This document shows positions 1 through 5,125 of a stretch of DNA of 5,127 nt, one piece after another. The stretch covers positions 1-5,127 of the forward strand of contig CALGBT010000004.1 of the NCBI GenBank assembly GCA_937884235.1, in the 5' to 3' direction. The translations under genes were made by a program, and so were the position numbers. Origin of the DNA: an uncultured Pseudomonadota bacterium (GTDB taxonomy: Bacteria > Myxococcota_A > UBA9042 > CAIXZC01). The first letter of the stretch is position 1. Each line of letters opens with the position of its first letter. Under the pieces are notes generated by a model. It searched no databases. It was not told the origin of the DNA and saw nothing but the letters and a program-made list of their open reading frames with translations.

Positions 1-180
1 CAGGCTGGGCAGGGGACGTTGTGGACCCCCTCGCTGCCTCGCGATCTCGAGCGATGAGCAGCATGAACGACAGTCGATCTCAGGCGAGCCGTGGCGGCCC
101 AGAAGTCTGCCCTGGAGATGTGAGGGATCAACGGCGAAGGCCATGCCCGCATCCCTGGCCAGCAACCGGCCCGCATCCAT
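1..180 (-). CDS. Possible partial ORF running off the left edge, unrecognised
   Basis: An ATG at 180-178 opens a frame of 60 codons with no stop before the window ends. It begins 26 bases after the stop of the MopE-motif lipoprotein, so it could be the next gene of that operon. The upstream bases hold no purine-rich ribosome binding site, only TTTTGGTG against the start. The predicted peptide starts MDAGRLLARD and holds CRSCC near residues 38-42. I recognise no domain. By hand count about 70% of third codon positions are G or C, which is not clearly above the other positions. It may be chance in GC-rich spacer. On the plus strand the 10-base direct repeat GCCCGCATCC lies within it at 145-154 and 169-178. 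Confidence 0.25.
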   Translation of the reverse strand, partial: MDAGRLLARDAGMAFAVDPSHLQGRLLGRHGSPEIDCRSCCSSLEIARQRGGPQRPLPSL

Positions 181-206
181 CACCAAAAGGAACGTTGGCG
201 GCTACT

Positions 207-785
207 TCACCACGGCGAGCTGATTACGCAGCAACCAAGCGCATCGTAGTAGCCCAAGTCCATTCCCTCGACTTCGTATATGTAGCACCCTCCGGCGCTG
301 TCCCACAGTATCTTCGTAGAAACAGCGTAGAGGGAAGTTGAAAGCAGAGTAGAGAGATCCAACTCGACATCAGCTTCGCTCTCAACTACTAGTAGAGTAA
401 CACCCGCCCTATCCAACTCTTCGAACGCCGTGAGATGTTGACACCCTTCCGATGCCATCAAGCATGACTCACCTTCCCATCCTATTCCGTCCACGGCGTT
501 TTCGACAAATCCAAATGAATAGCCGCTCGGATCCCCGCCCACAACCTCTATCGTGACATTTCCCATGCCATCCCACAAAAACGACAAGGGACGATTATCA
601 ACGCATCCATCACAATCGTCATCGAGGCCGTTCCAAACCTCTTCACTAGCCGAGCAGATTGTCTCCTCAGAATCAGACGGTTGTGCCGTGTCCATTCCGG
701 TGACACACCCCGCCGTGTAAAGCACCTGCAACAATATTCCACAAAAAAACACCGCTATCGCAGTCTTGCACGGGATAGTACGCAT
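207..785 (-). CDS. Lipoprotein with a single MopE-like metal-binding motif
   Basis: This is a 192-residue predicted surface lipoprotein. A lysine at residue 7 precedes a hydrophobic stretch (8-25) ending TAGC, so Cys27 is the likely lipidated residue. The -3 position is Thr rather than the usual Leu. Residues 52-64 read NGLDDDCDGCVDN, the acidic motif of the MopE-like putative metal-binding repeat common in delta-proteobacterial surface proteins. Most such proteins carry several copies; here there is one. The rest (about 65-192) is beta-rich with cysteines at 108, 115 and a CC pair at 185-186, and ends YYDALGCC-type, a layout I associate with MopE-motif lipoproteins of this group (inference). 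The ATG lies three bases after the TAA of the gene upstream, with GGGG nine bases before it, so translational coupling is likely. The exact role is unknown. Confidence 0.85.
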   Translation of the reverse strand: MRTIPCKTAIAVFFCGILLQVLYTAGCVTGMDTAQPSDSEETICSASEEVWNGLDDDCDGCVDNRPLSFLWDGMGNVTIEVVGGDPSGYSFGFVENAVDGIGWEGESCLMASEGCQHLTAFEELDRAGVTLLVVESEADVELDLSTLLSTSLYAVSTKILWDSAGGCYIYEVEGMDLGYYDALGCCVISSPW

Positions 786-788
786 CTC

Positions 789-2030
789 TTACTGCCCCGT
801 CGTGCCGCCTGTTGGGATGTCATCTGGAATGTCCACTTCACCGAGTTCGTTCCAGTTCGCGCTTTGGCACTCTTCTTGAAACCATGATGCCATCATAGAG
901 AATAACTCCTCACAGCGAAGCAGGATTCGAAAAGCGCTCTCTGCACTTGCGTACTCGGTCCCCCACTTGCCATTCTCCATCTGGTCCAAACCGTCCATAT
1001 AGTCAACAAACGGCGTTAGCCAATAGGGCAAGTAGTCCACAAACAGGGCGATAGCAAGCGCATCGCAAGTATCAGGAAGCCCCGGAACGTCATAAATGAG
1101 TTCCACGCCATTGAACTCAGAATCAACAAACGTGGGGTGCATCCACATCCATGCCGACCCACTAATGCGGCCACTTGATGTACCTCCTGTCGGTTCACCG
1201 AACAGGGCCGTGTAGACGCCGAATTCACCAATACCGACAGGGATACTTGACAAACGGCTACCGCCAAGCGGTGCGGTACGAAACGCCTTCTTTCGGTAGA
1301 AGTTCAATGAGTAGTTGGCGAAACAGATGGCTGACTCGACACTGAAGCTCGAACTCAATGCACCATAGATTCTCGTTACCGCACTATACCCGCCATAAGA
1401 GGATAACCCACTATCCTCCTGCTCGTAGAGCACATACAGCCTGAAATCGTGGACATCCCCAACCATGATCCACATGTATCCATCAACATACTCAAGCGGA
1501 GTGCCATTAGTGTCGTATGCTGACGGTACTGGACCATAGCATATCAGTTCGTCACTGCCAGCAATCGCTCGGGCGAGACCTCGAGATATTATCTTGTTGT
1601 CGAAGCAGTTGATCCCTGGAAAATCACAATAGCTTTGCCGTGAAACCGGCACTTCTGCGTATGACTCGGACGATATTCCGTGCTGAGCGCCGCTGCTTGA
1701 AGCGCAGCACGGCTTGAAACCGGCACTTCCAGCAGTACTGGTCTTCGGAAGAACTGTACCCGTTGTCGGCAGCGCAACAGGCCGACCAACTCTTCCGCAA
1801 AGGGTACTTTTTCCGCGTGGGAGGTTAGCCGCTACCACTCCGTTGAGTAGCGCCGCGGATTCCCCTCCTTCGGCAGGCGTACCGCATCCACTTTGCACAA
1901 CGGGGACCGCAAAGAAGGATTCTCGGCCAAGGTTTTCGCCCGTAGCGCCACTACTTCCAGGTGCTCGTGTTCTTCGAAATCTGATCACAGCTGCCTTCCA
2001 TTGATGCGTGGCACACTTACGCTCAGGCAC
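789..2030 (-). CDS. Hypothetical exported-looking protein; N-terminal third doubtful
   Basis: The open frame has 413 codons from a GTG at 2030. I recognise no domain. From about residue 131 onward (roughly 1640 to 789) the sequence looks like real protein: rich in Tyr, Gly, Ser and Asp, with scattered cysteines, aromatic-rich segments such as YMWIMVGDVHDF and a hydrophobic run near ALAIALFVDYLPYW. The first 130 residues are Gly, Pro, Arg and Ser rich and look like translated spacer. No ATG and no Shine-Dalgarno sequence mark the start, and no signal peptide is visible at it. FFAVPVVQSGC at 39-49 resembles a lipobox but has no start codon nearby. A 15-base direct repeat in this part is read in two different frames, which also argues against it being coding. 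The gene lies 55 bases after the 115-residue gene and 3 bases before the MopE-motif lipoprotein, so it is probably in an operon with the latter. Confidence 0.6.
   Translation of the reverse strand: MPERKCATHQWKAAVIRFRRTRAPGSSGATGENLGRESFFAVPVVQSGCGTPAEGGESAALLNGVVAANLPRGKSTLCGRVGRPVALPTTGTVLPKTSTAGSAGFKPCCASSSGAQHGISSESYAEVPVSRQSYCDFPGINCFDNKIISRGLARAIAGSDELICYGPVPSAYDTNGTPLEYVDGYMWIMVGDVHDFRLYVLYEQEDSGLSSYGGYSAVTRIYGALSSSFSVESAICFANYSLNFYRKKAFRTAPLGGSRLSSIPVGIGEFGVYTALFGEPTGGTSSGRISGSAWMWMHPTFVDSEFNGVELIYDVPGLPDTCDALAIALFVDYLPYWLTPFVDYMDGLDQMENGKWGTEYASAESAFRILLRCEELFSMMASWFQEECQSANWNELGEVDIPDDIPTGGTTGQ
1641..1729. repeat. 15-base direct repeat, two copies 74 bases apart
   Basis: TGAAACCGGCACTTC occurs at 1641-1655 and again, identically, at 1715-1729. 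The offset of 74 is not a multiple of three. In the long minus-strand frame the two copies are therefore read differently, one as EVPVS and one as SAGF. A local duplication is a simple explanation. Confidence 0.7.
1689..1713. other. Imperfect hairpin between the two direct-repeat copies
   Basis: GCCGCTGC (1689-1696) pairs with GCAG (1704-1707) and CGGC (1710-1713), with a two-base bulge and a seven-base loop. There is no T-run next to it. It lies inside the doubtful N-terminal part of the long frame. Any role is unknown. Confidence 0.3.
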
Positions 2031-2085
2031 GCCATCGGGGCACGGACGAAGAACCGTAGAGGCACGAACTCCAAAACCTGTCTGC

Positions 2086-2433
2086 CTATGTCTCCCGGGC
2101 GATCACATCGATGATGATCTTCGCTGGGCCGCCAGAGACATCCGTGGTAGTGGCCCAGCGGACGAACCTCAGTACATCCACGTAGACCATCACCTCGTTC
2201 CCGTTGGCGGTGAGCGAGAACCTCTTGTTGGAGTTGATTTCGGTGAACGCATCCTCGACGTTCACGGCAGCGTGCTCAAGAGTGAGCATCCCGGTGGTAG
2301 CGGCAAGCGCAGGCTTCCGAACCTGAACGACAAGGGTCTTGAAAGAACCAACGTCAATGGCGTCATGGGGATCTTGAACATGCGCGCCGTCGGGCAGTGA
2401 GAGCAGGTCTTGAAGACGAAAGTGAGAAGCCAT
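2086..2433 (-). CDS. Small beta-rich protein of unknown function
   Basis: This 115-residue protein has no signal peptide, no membrane segment and no cysteines. It is compact and probably cytoplasmic or part of an assembly. Residues 31-55 and 71-113 alternate hydrophobic and polar residues as in a beta sandwich (FKTLVVQVRK; VMVYVDVLRFVRW; AKIIIDVIARE). The strand pattern with RFVRW followed by a GGPAKIIIDV strand reminds me of small phage or particle-surface proteins, but this is inference only. The ATG start is well supported: GGAGG sits at 2443-2447, nine bases upstream, and a possible promoter lies just before it. The gene is preceded by the helix-turn-helix ORF (gap of 117 bases) and followed after 55 bases by the long 413-codon frame. 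Confidence 0.85.
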   Translation of the reverse strand: MASHFRLQDLLSLPDGAHVQDPHDAIDVGSFKTLVVQVRKPALAATTGMLTLEHAAVNVEDAFTEINSNKRFSLTANGNEVMVYVDVLRFVRWATTTDVSGGPAKIIIDVIARET

Positions 2434-2442
2434 GTGCTTGTT

Positions 2443-2447
2443 CCTCC
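2443..2447 (-). promoter_or_regulatory. Ribosome binding site GGAGG
   Basis: GGAGG on the minus strand lies nine bases before the ATG at 2433. It is the best Shine-Dalgarno match next to any start in the window and fixes the start of the 115-residue protein. Confidence 0.65.
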
Positions 2448-2461
2448 GAGTCAGTCTTGGC

Positions 2462-2488
2462 GCTATCCAGAATCGGCGAGCATGTCAA
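2462..2488 (-). promoter_or_regulatory. Possible sigma-70 type promoter for the 115-residue gene
   Basis: On the minus strand a perfect TTGACA (2488-2483) is followed after 15 bases by GATAGC (2467-2462), a weak -10 element. The spacer is shorter than the usual 17. Transcription would start near 2455, giving a leader of about 20 bases that includes the GGAGG site. The exact -35 match and the position are the only support. Confidence 0.4.
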
Positions 2489-2550
2489 GGCTGCCCATGA
2501 TAGAAAACACAGCGCGGAAGAAACGCACTTAATAAGGTGGTTCCCGCATG

Positions 2551-2829
2551 TCATGCCGGGTCCGTAGACAAGCCGGTCTGTCCTTGTCGGTTCTTGGTCT
2601 TCCGCTGCCTGATCAGCGCCTTGCTCACCGCCGTCGGGTTCACCCCCTCGGCCCGCGCCAGCTCGCTCATGTTCGGGTAGCGCCCCTCGTCCATCATCTG
2701 CTGCCAGTGACGGGCGCGGGCACCCACCGGGTTCGCCCTCGTCTTCGGGGCGGTGGGCGGCTTCGGCTTCGAGTGGTCAACCGGGAGCCACGGCCTCGGG
2801 CGTTGAAGCTCGGGACAGGCCAGGCGCAC
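2551..2829 (-). CDS. Short helix-turn-helix protein, possibly a recombinase-type remnant
   Basis: The predicted protein has 92 residues from a GTG. Residues 1-38 are Pro, Lys and Arg rich and look disordered. Residues 41-75 (HWQQMMDEGR, then SELARAEGVN, then PTAVSKALIRQ) form a clear helix-turn-helix, with ARAEGVN as the turn and TAVSKALI as the recognition helix. The tail is basic. It resembles the short W-x-x-M/L-x-D/E-G-x-Y...ELAxAEGxN module found in proteins near site-specific recombinases and as stand-alone ORFs. That comparison is from memory. The start is uncertain: no ribosome binding site precedes the GTG, and the frame stays open upstream to about 2887, where two TAG codons close it, without an ATG. 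It may be a truncated gene. A DNA-binding role is likely; the target is unknown. Confidence 0.6.
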   Translation of the reverse strand: MRLACPELQRPRPWLPVDHSKPKPPTAPKTRANPVGARARHWQQMMDEGRYPNMSELARAEGVNPTAVSKALIRQRKTKNRQGQTGLSTDPA

Positions 2830-2897
2830 CTCGTATTGCGGCCATGACCGGTTGAGCGATAGTATTGAGGAATGTGCTGACGTCTACTACAACTGCG

Positions 2898-2926
2898 GAG
2901 AAGTAGTCCAGTGCAGTCCACTTCTC
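2898..2926. other. Seven-base-pair hairpin
   Basis: GAGAAGT (2898-2904) pairs with ACTTCTC (2920-2926) across a 15-base loop that itself contains the near-repeat AGTCCAGTGCAGTCCA. No T-run follows on either strand. It sits directly before the tandem units and may be part of the same structure. Confidence 0.35.
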
Positions 2927-2930
2927 TGGA

Positions 2931-2970
2931 TAGGCTTAGTTGGCGACGGATAAGCGTAGTTGGCGGCGTG
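2931..2970. repeat. Tandem pair of 20-base units
   Basis: Unit 1 (2931-2950) and unit 2 (2951-2970) agree at 15 of 20 positions and share TAGTTGGCG. With only two diverged units the repeat is modest. It lies immediately upstream of repeat copy A. Confidence 0.5.
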
Positions 2971-2974
2971 GATA

Positions 2975-3166
2975 ATGACGAAAAGTAGATGGTTGCGGGC
3001 CGCAGCGGCGGCCGTGTGGATGCCAGCGGTCCAGGCTGGGGACGCGATGCGATTATGGCCTTTCGACCATCGGACTTCCGCGTGTAGGCTTCAGGACCGG
3101 TCGAACACCATCAGGTGGCCATCAAGCCCTGGACCGGAACCTGTGCTGCTCGAAAGCCCAGGATGA
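2975..3166 (+). CDS. Possible small exported peptide or decayed ORF within repeat copy A
   Basis: An ATG at 2975 opens 63 codons to a TGA at 3164-3166. The N-terminus MTKSRWLRAAAAAV, then WMPAVQA, has the shape of a signal peptide with a cleavage site after VQA. The mature part contains PFDHR, LQDRS, WPSSP and LLESPG, all kept in the minus-strand frame of copy B. No good ribosome binding site precedes the ATG. Compared with copy B, copy A carries a stop right after LLESPG and then one extra base, so the downstream similarity (DAG, then GPEP) continues in another frame. That fits a decayed gene as well as a short intact one. I do not recognise the family. Confidence 0.25.
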   Translation: MTKSRWLRAAAAAVWMPAVQAGDAMRLWPFDHRTSACRLQDRSNTIRWPSSPGPEPVLLESPG

Positions 3167-3227
3167 CGACATCTACGGCGACTGCGATGCCGGCATCCCC
3201 CAACCGCCTCCCAGCGGCCCTGAACCA
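3024..3227 (+). repeat. Diverged dispersed repeat, copy A
   Basis: This segment matches the reverse complement of 4701-4903. The first 140 bases align without gaps. In 3053-3163, 87 of 111 bases are identical, including the 18-base run GCTTCAGGACCGGTCGAA. Beyond that lies a one-base length difference, then the shared blocks GCGATGCCGGC (3184-3194) and GCGGCCCTGAACCA (3214-3227). No target-site duplication is evident. Confidence 0.8.
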
Positions 3228-3342
3228 TCACCATCTGTGGTACCCACCTACGTAATTCGGTGTGGTTTGCCATTCATCAGCGGTTGGCGAATCTCAGCAT
3301 TCTCCGCTGCTTACAGCAGTATTTGCGAACGACAGGTCGTGG

Positions 3343-4362
3343 CTACTCGACCTCACCACCGTAGTCGTAGTAGACGGTGATGACCGAGCCACGGGGTGGT
3401 ACCGAGTCGCCGTTGAAGGTGATGTAGTTGGTGTCGGTGTCGTAGGTCCAACCGTTGTTCTGGTCCCTGGGGACAAGAACCCAATTGGCCTCGTCTTCCT
3501 CGGCGTCACCTACCCAAACCTCGACGGTCCCGAACACCGGGAAGGAGCTGAGCGCAAACGATGCTCTCACACCGGCGACCGCCAGGCCCATATTGTCCAT
3601 GATTTCTGTGAACTCCACGTCGCAGATGTTGCCCTCGAGCCCGCCGGTGCTCTTGGCGACCGCAAGGTAGCGGGTCCCTCGCGCGGAGCTACCGCAGTTG
3701 TCCTGGTTCTCGGGCCCCACGATCGCCGAGGCGATCACGTCGGAGGCACTATGCTTCAGGGCGCGGAAGTCGTCGACGTACTCGCGCACGGGTACGAGCA
3801 TCTCGGGCTGATCGTAGCAGGCCATGGCACTGGTGGTCTCGGAGAGGGCGCCGCGGTCGGAGCAGTCATCTTCGTCGGAGACGAAGATGATGGACAGAAC
3901 GGCGTCTCTGCGGAGGAACCCGTTGTTCGCGCCGGAGGCCATGGGCTCGGTCAGCGCCATGTAGGCGGCTTCGAGGCCGCGTTCCATGTCGGAGCCGTCG
4001 ACCCCTACCTGGACCCGTTCCTTGAAGACCATCTCAAAGTCCACGATTTCGGAGTCGATCACATTGGGAATGCCGAGTAGTTGACCCGCGTGCTCGTTCT
4101 CGTCGTCAACGTCGGTCGTGACGACGCCGATGTGGAAGTCGATGTGGGCGTCCTCGAGGTTGACGATGAACTCGGCGAAGCTCCGGCCCACCGCCTCCTG
4201 CTCCTGAGCCATCGAGGGGGAGTTGTCGATCACCCATAGGATGTCGGCAGCGGACGGGGGTTCCTGGACGAAGATGTCCGTCTCATGGCCGGGGTGGACA
4301 GTGTTGGGTTCCTGACAGCCGGACAATGTAGAGAGCGGCAACATGGCGAGGAGAAAGCGCAT
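3343..4362 (-). CDS. von Willebrand factor type A domain lipoprotein
   Basis: This 339-residue protein is probably anchored in the envelope. Residues 1-16 (MRFLLAMLPLSTLSGC) are a lipoprotein signal with a textbook LSGC lipobox, Cys16 being lipidated. The vWA domain starts near residue 38. ILWVIDNSPSM carries the DxSxS metal site (Asp46, Ser48, Ser50), DGSDMERGLEA (122-132) fills the middle part, and FVSDEDDCSD (160-169) gives the acidic third part. Cysteines 167, 182, 223 and 247 may form disulfides. The C-terminal 70 residues are beta-rich. vWA domains of this type bind protein or matrix partners through a divalent metal; the partner is not known. The ATG at 4362 is chosen over upstream in-frame codons because it gives the lipoprotein signal. 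The ribosome binding site is weak, with AGG directly before the ATG. The gene lies between two inverted repeat copies. Confidence 0.92.
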   Translation of the reverse strand: MRFLLAMLPLSTLSGCQEPNTVHPGHETDIFVQEPPSAADILWVIDNSPSMAQEQEAVGRSFAEFIVNLEDAHIDFHIGVVTTDVDDENEHAGQLLGIPNVIDSEIVDFEMVFKERVQVGVDGSDMERGLEAAYMALTEPMASGANNGFLRRDAVLSIIFVSDEDDCSDRGALSETTSAMACYDQPEMLVPVREYVDDFRALKHSASDVIASAIVGPENQDNCGSSARGTRYLAVAKSTGGLEGNICDVEFTEIMDNMGLAVAGVRASFALSSFPVFGTVEVWVGDAEEDEANWVLVPRDQNNGWTYDTDTNYITFNGDSVPPRGSVITVYYDYGGEVE

Positions 4363-4394
4363 CCTGGGTATCCGGGGAAAAATGGCCTTCCGAG

Positions 4395-4565
4395 TCACGG
4401 ACAGCGTAGCGGCAGCCTGCACTTGTCCGCAACTGTTCCGTAGCTCTCGCACCTCGGTCGCACCGCTGGTATGCCCGGCGGGCTGAAGGTCGGACAAACC
4501 AGCGAGCGGGCCTTGGAGATGCTGAGGTCGTCCTGCTCGGTGCCGGCCTTCGCATAGGCAAACAC
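4395..4565 (-). CDS. Possible small ORF or gene remnant just upstream of the vWA gene
   Basis: A GTG at 4565 gives 56 codons to the TGA at 4397-4395, and the frame stays open without an ATG back to 4637. About 78% of third positions over the 81 open codons are G or C by hand count, whereas the competing frame continuous with the vWA gene has a much lower share in the same DNA. The peptide begins FAYAKAGTEQDDLSISKA and has cysteines at 24, 39, 49 and 55. I recognise no family. It ends 32 bases before the vWA start, so it could be a leader gene of the same transcript. It could equally be the decayed tail of a gene whose upstream part lies in repeat copy B, which is in the same frame beyond one stop. 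Confidence 0.3.
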   Translation of the reverse strand: MFAYAKAGTEQDDLSISKARSLVCPTFSPPGIPAVRPRCESYGTVADKCRLPLRCP

Positions 4566-4700
4566 GGGTCCGCAGCACCGACCGGTTACGAACCCGTCGT
4601 TCGCCGATACTCTGTACTCTGCGGAGAAGGCCGGGTATCACCGGACGCAGTTGTGGGGCCAACCGCGCCCAGGTGCGGAGGCGGGTGCGACAGAAGTAGG

Positions 4701-4903
4701 TGGTTCAGGGCCGCCGGCTACCGATCGGGACACGCCGGCATCGCGGTCCGCGAGAGACCGCCATCCTGGGCTCTCGAGCAGCATCGATTTTGGCATAGGG
4801 CTTGAAGGCCACCCGATGGGCTTCGACCGGTCCTGAAGCCCACAGGCGGTGCTACGATGGTCAAAAGGTCGAAATGGCACCGCACCGACGACCTGGGCCG
4901 CCA
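4701..4903 (-). repeat. Diverged dispersed repeat, copy B
   Basis: This is the inverted counterpart of 3024-3227. In the minus-strand frame that aligns with copy A it encodes PFDHR, LQDRS, WPSSP and LLESPG, then continues through DAG and GGPEP without the stop seen in A, ending at the TGA at 4640-4638. Upstream the same frame gives LRATVAGARLLAAQVVGA, a hydrophobic stretch aligned to the signal-like stretch of copy A. No clear start codon is present; TTG at 4934 is the nearest candidate. The two copies face inward around the vWA gene. Confidence 0.8.
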
Positions 4904-4970
4904 GTAAACGGGCGCCGGCCACCGTGGCCCTCAAGCACCTGGTTGTGGGAAGTAGAACAAGCCAAATCGA

Positions 4971-4996
4971 CGTACAGGCGGCACCGCGCCTGTACG
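4971..4996 (-). terminator. Hairpin terminator for the partial gene at the right edge
   Basis: CGTACAGGCG and CGCCTGTACG form a perfect 10-base-pair stem with a six-base loop. The hairpin begins 21 bases after the TAA at 5018-5020 on the minus strand. The bases that follow it (TCGATTTGG) are only mildly T-rich, so it is not a textbook intrinsic terminator. Its position and strength make termination the likeliest role. Confidence 0.55.
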
Positions 4997-5017
4997 GTTC
5001 GCCGGTCGTTTTCCTTC

Positions 5018-5125
5018 TTATCCCCTGCCCACATACTCGCCCTCGACCGTCACCGGAACCGCGACGTCCACAAGGCCGTTCTTGCACTGGTAGAGGTTGT
5101 AGCGCTGCCCCGCCTCGAGCTGACC
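5018..5125 (-). CDS. C-terminal end of an unidentified protein (partial at right edge)
   Basis: The last 35 codons of a minus-strand gene enter from the right edge and end in TAA at 5018-5020. The peptide contains GQRYNLYQCKNGLVD followed by VAVPVTVEGEYVG, an alternating beta-strand pattern with one cysteine. It looks like the end of a folded, probably secreted or envelope protein, in keeping with the other surface proteins here. Nearly every codon ends in G or C, as in real genes of a high-GC genome. A strong hairpin follows at once. The family cannot be named from this fragment. Confidence 0.75.
   Translation of the reverse strand, partial: GQLEAGQRYNLYQCKNGLVDVAVPVTVEGEYVGRG

Larger units (their letters stand above)
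2830..3342. other. Gene-poor stretch between the helix-turn-helix ORF and the vWA gene
   Basis: I see no confident gene here. It holds a small hairpin (2898-2926), a tandem pair of 20-base units (2931-2970) and repeat copy A (3024-3227). Just downstream of the vWA stop are two tiny inverted repeats: CTGCT/AGCAG at 3307-3319 and ACGAC/GTCGT at 3329-3340. Neither has a T-run, so they are weak terminator candidates. Confidence 0.6.
4363..5017. other. Gene-poor stretch upstream of the vWA gene
   Basis: From the right, this holds a terminator-like hairpin, repeat copy B and an 81-codon open minus-strand frame. One minus-strand frame stays open from 5087 to 4395 apart from a single TGA at 4640-4638. 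Its first part overlaps the end of the partial gene in another frame and cannot all be real. No convincing promoter for the vWA gene was found; TTGCGG and TACGCT near 4432 and 4408 are a poor match. Confidence 0.55.

Noticed and set aside
1..16. CAGGCTGGG followed by GGGGACG at the left edge, resembling 3032-3046 in repeat A
   Set aside because: The match is limited to short words and does not extend into the conserved repeat core, so it is likely chance.
21..341. Plus-strand frame of 106 codons
   Set aside because: It overlaps the MopE-motif lipoprotein antisense and has spacer-like composition.
1714..2004. Plus-strand frame of 96 codons opposite the doubtful N-terminal region
   Set aside because: It is Pro, Ala and Arg rich with no domain and no ribosome binding site. 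It could reflect non-coding DNA but gives no support for a gene.
2543..2560. Inverted repeat CCCGCA/TGCCGGG over the stop of the helix-turn-helix ORF
   Set aside because: It has a bulge, a short stem and no T-run, and it includes the stop codon itself, so it is a poor terminator.
3262..4080. Long plus-strand open frame of 272 codons
   Set aside because: It lies antisense to the vWA gene, which has a lipoprotein signal and intact metal-site motifs. The plus-strand peptide is Val, Gly and His rich with no domain.
4580..4610. Minus-strand GGGTTCGTAACC resembling a tRNA T-arm
   Set aside because: The loop TTCGTAA breaks the TTCRA consensus, and no acceptor, D or anticodon arms can be fitted around it.
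4363..4662. Upstream 100-codon extension of the vWA frame
   Set aside because: The extension is Arg rich with poor third-position GC and would bury the lipoprotein signal at MRFLLAML. The ATG at 4362 fits far better.
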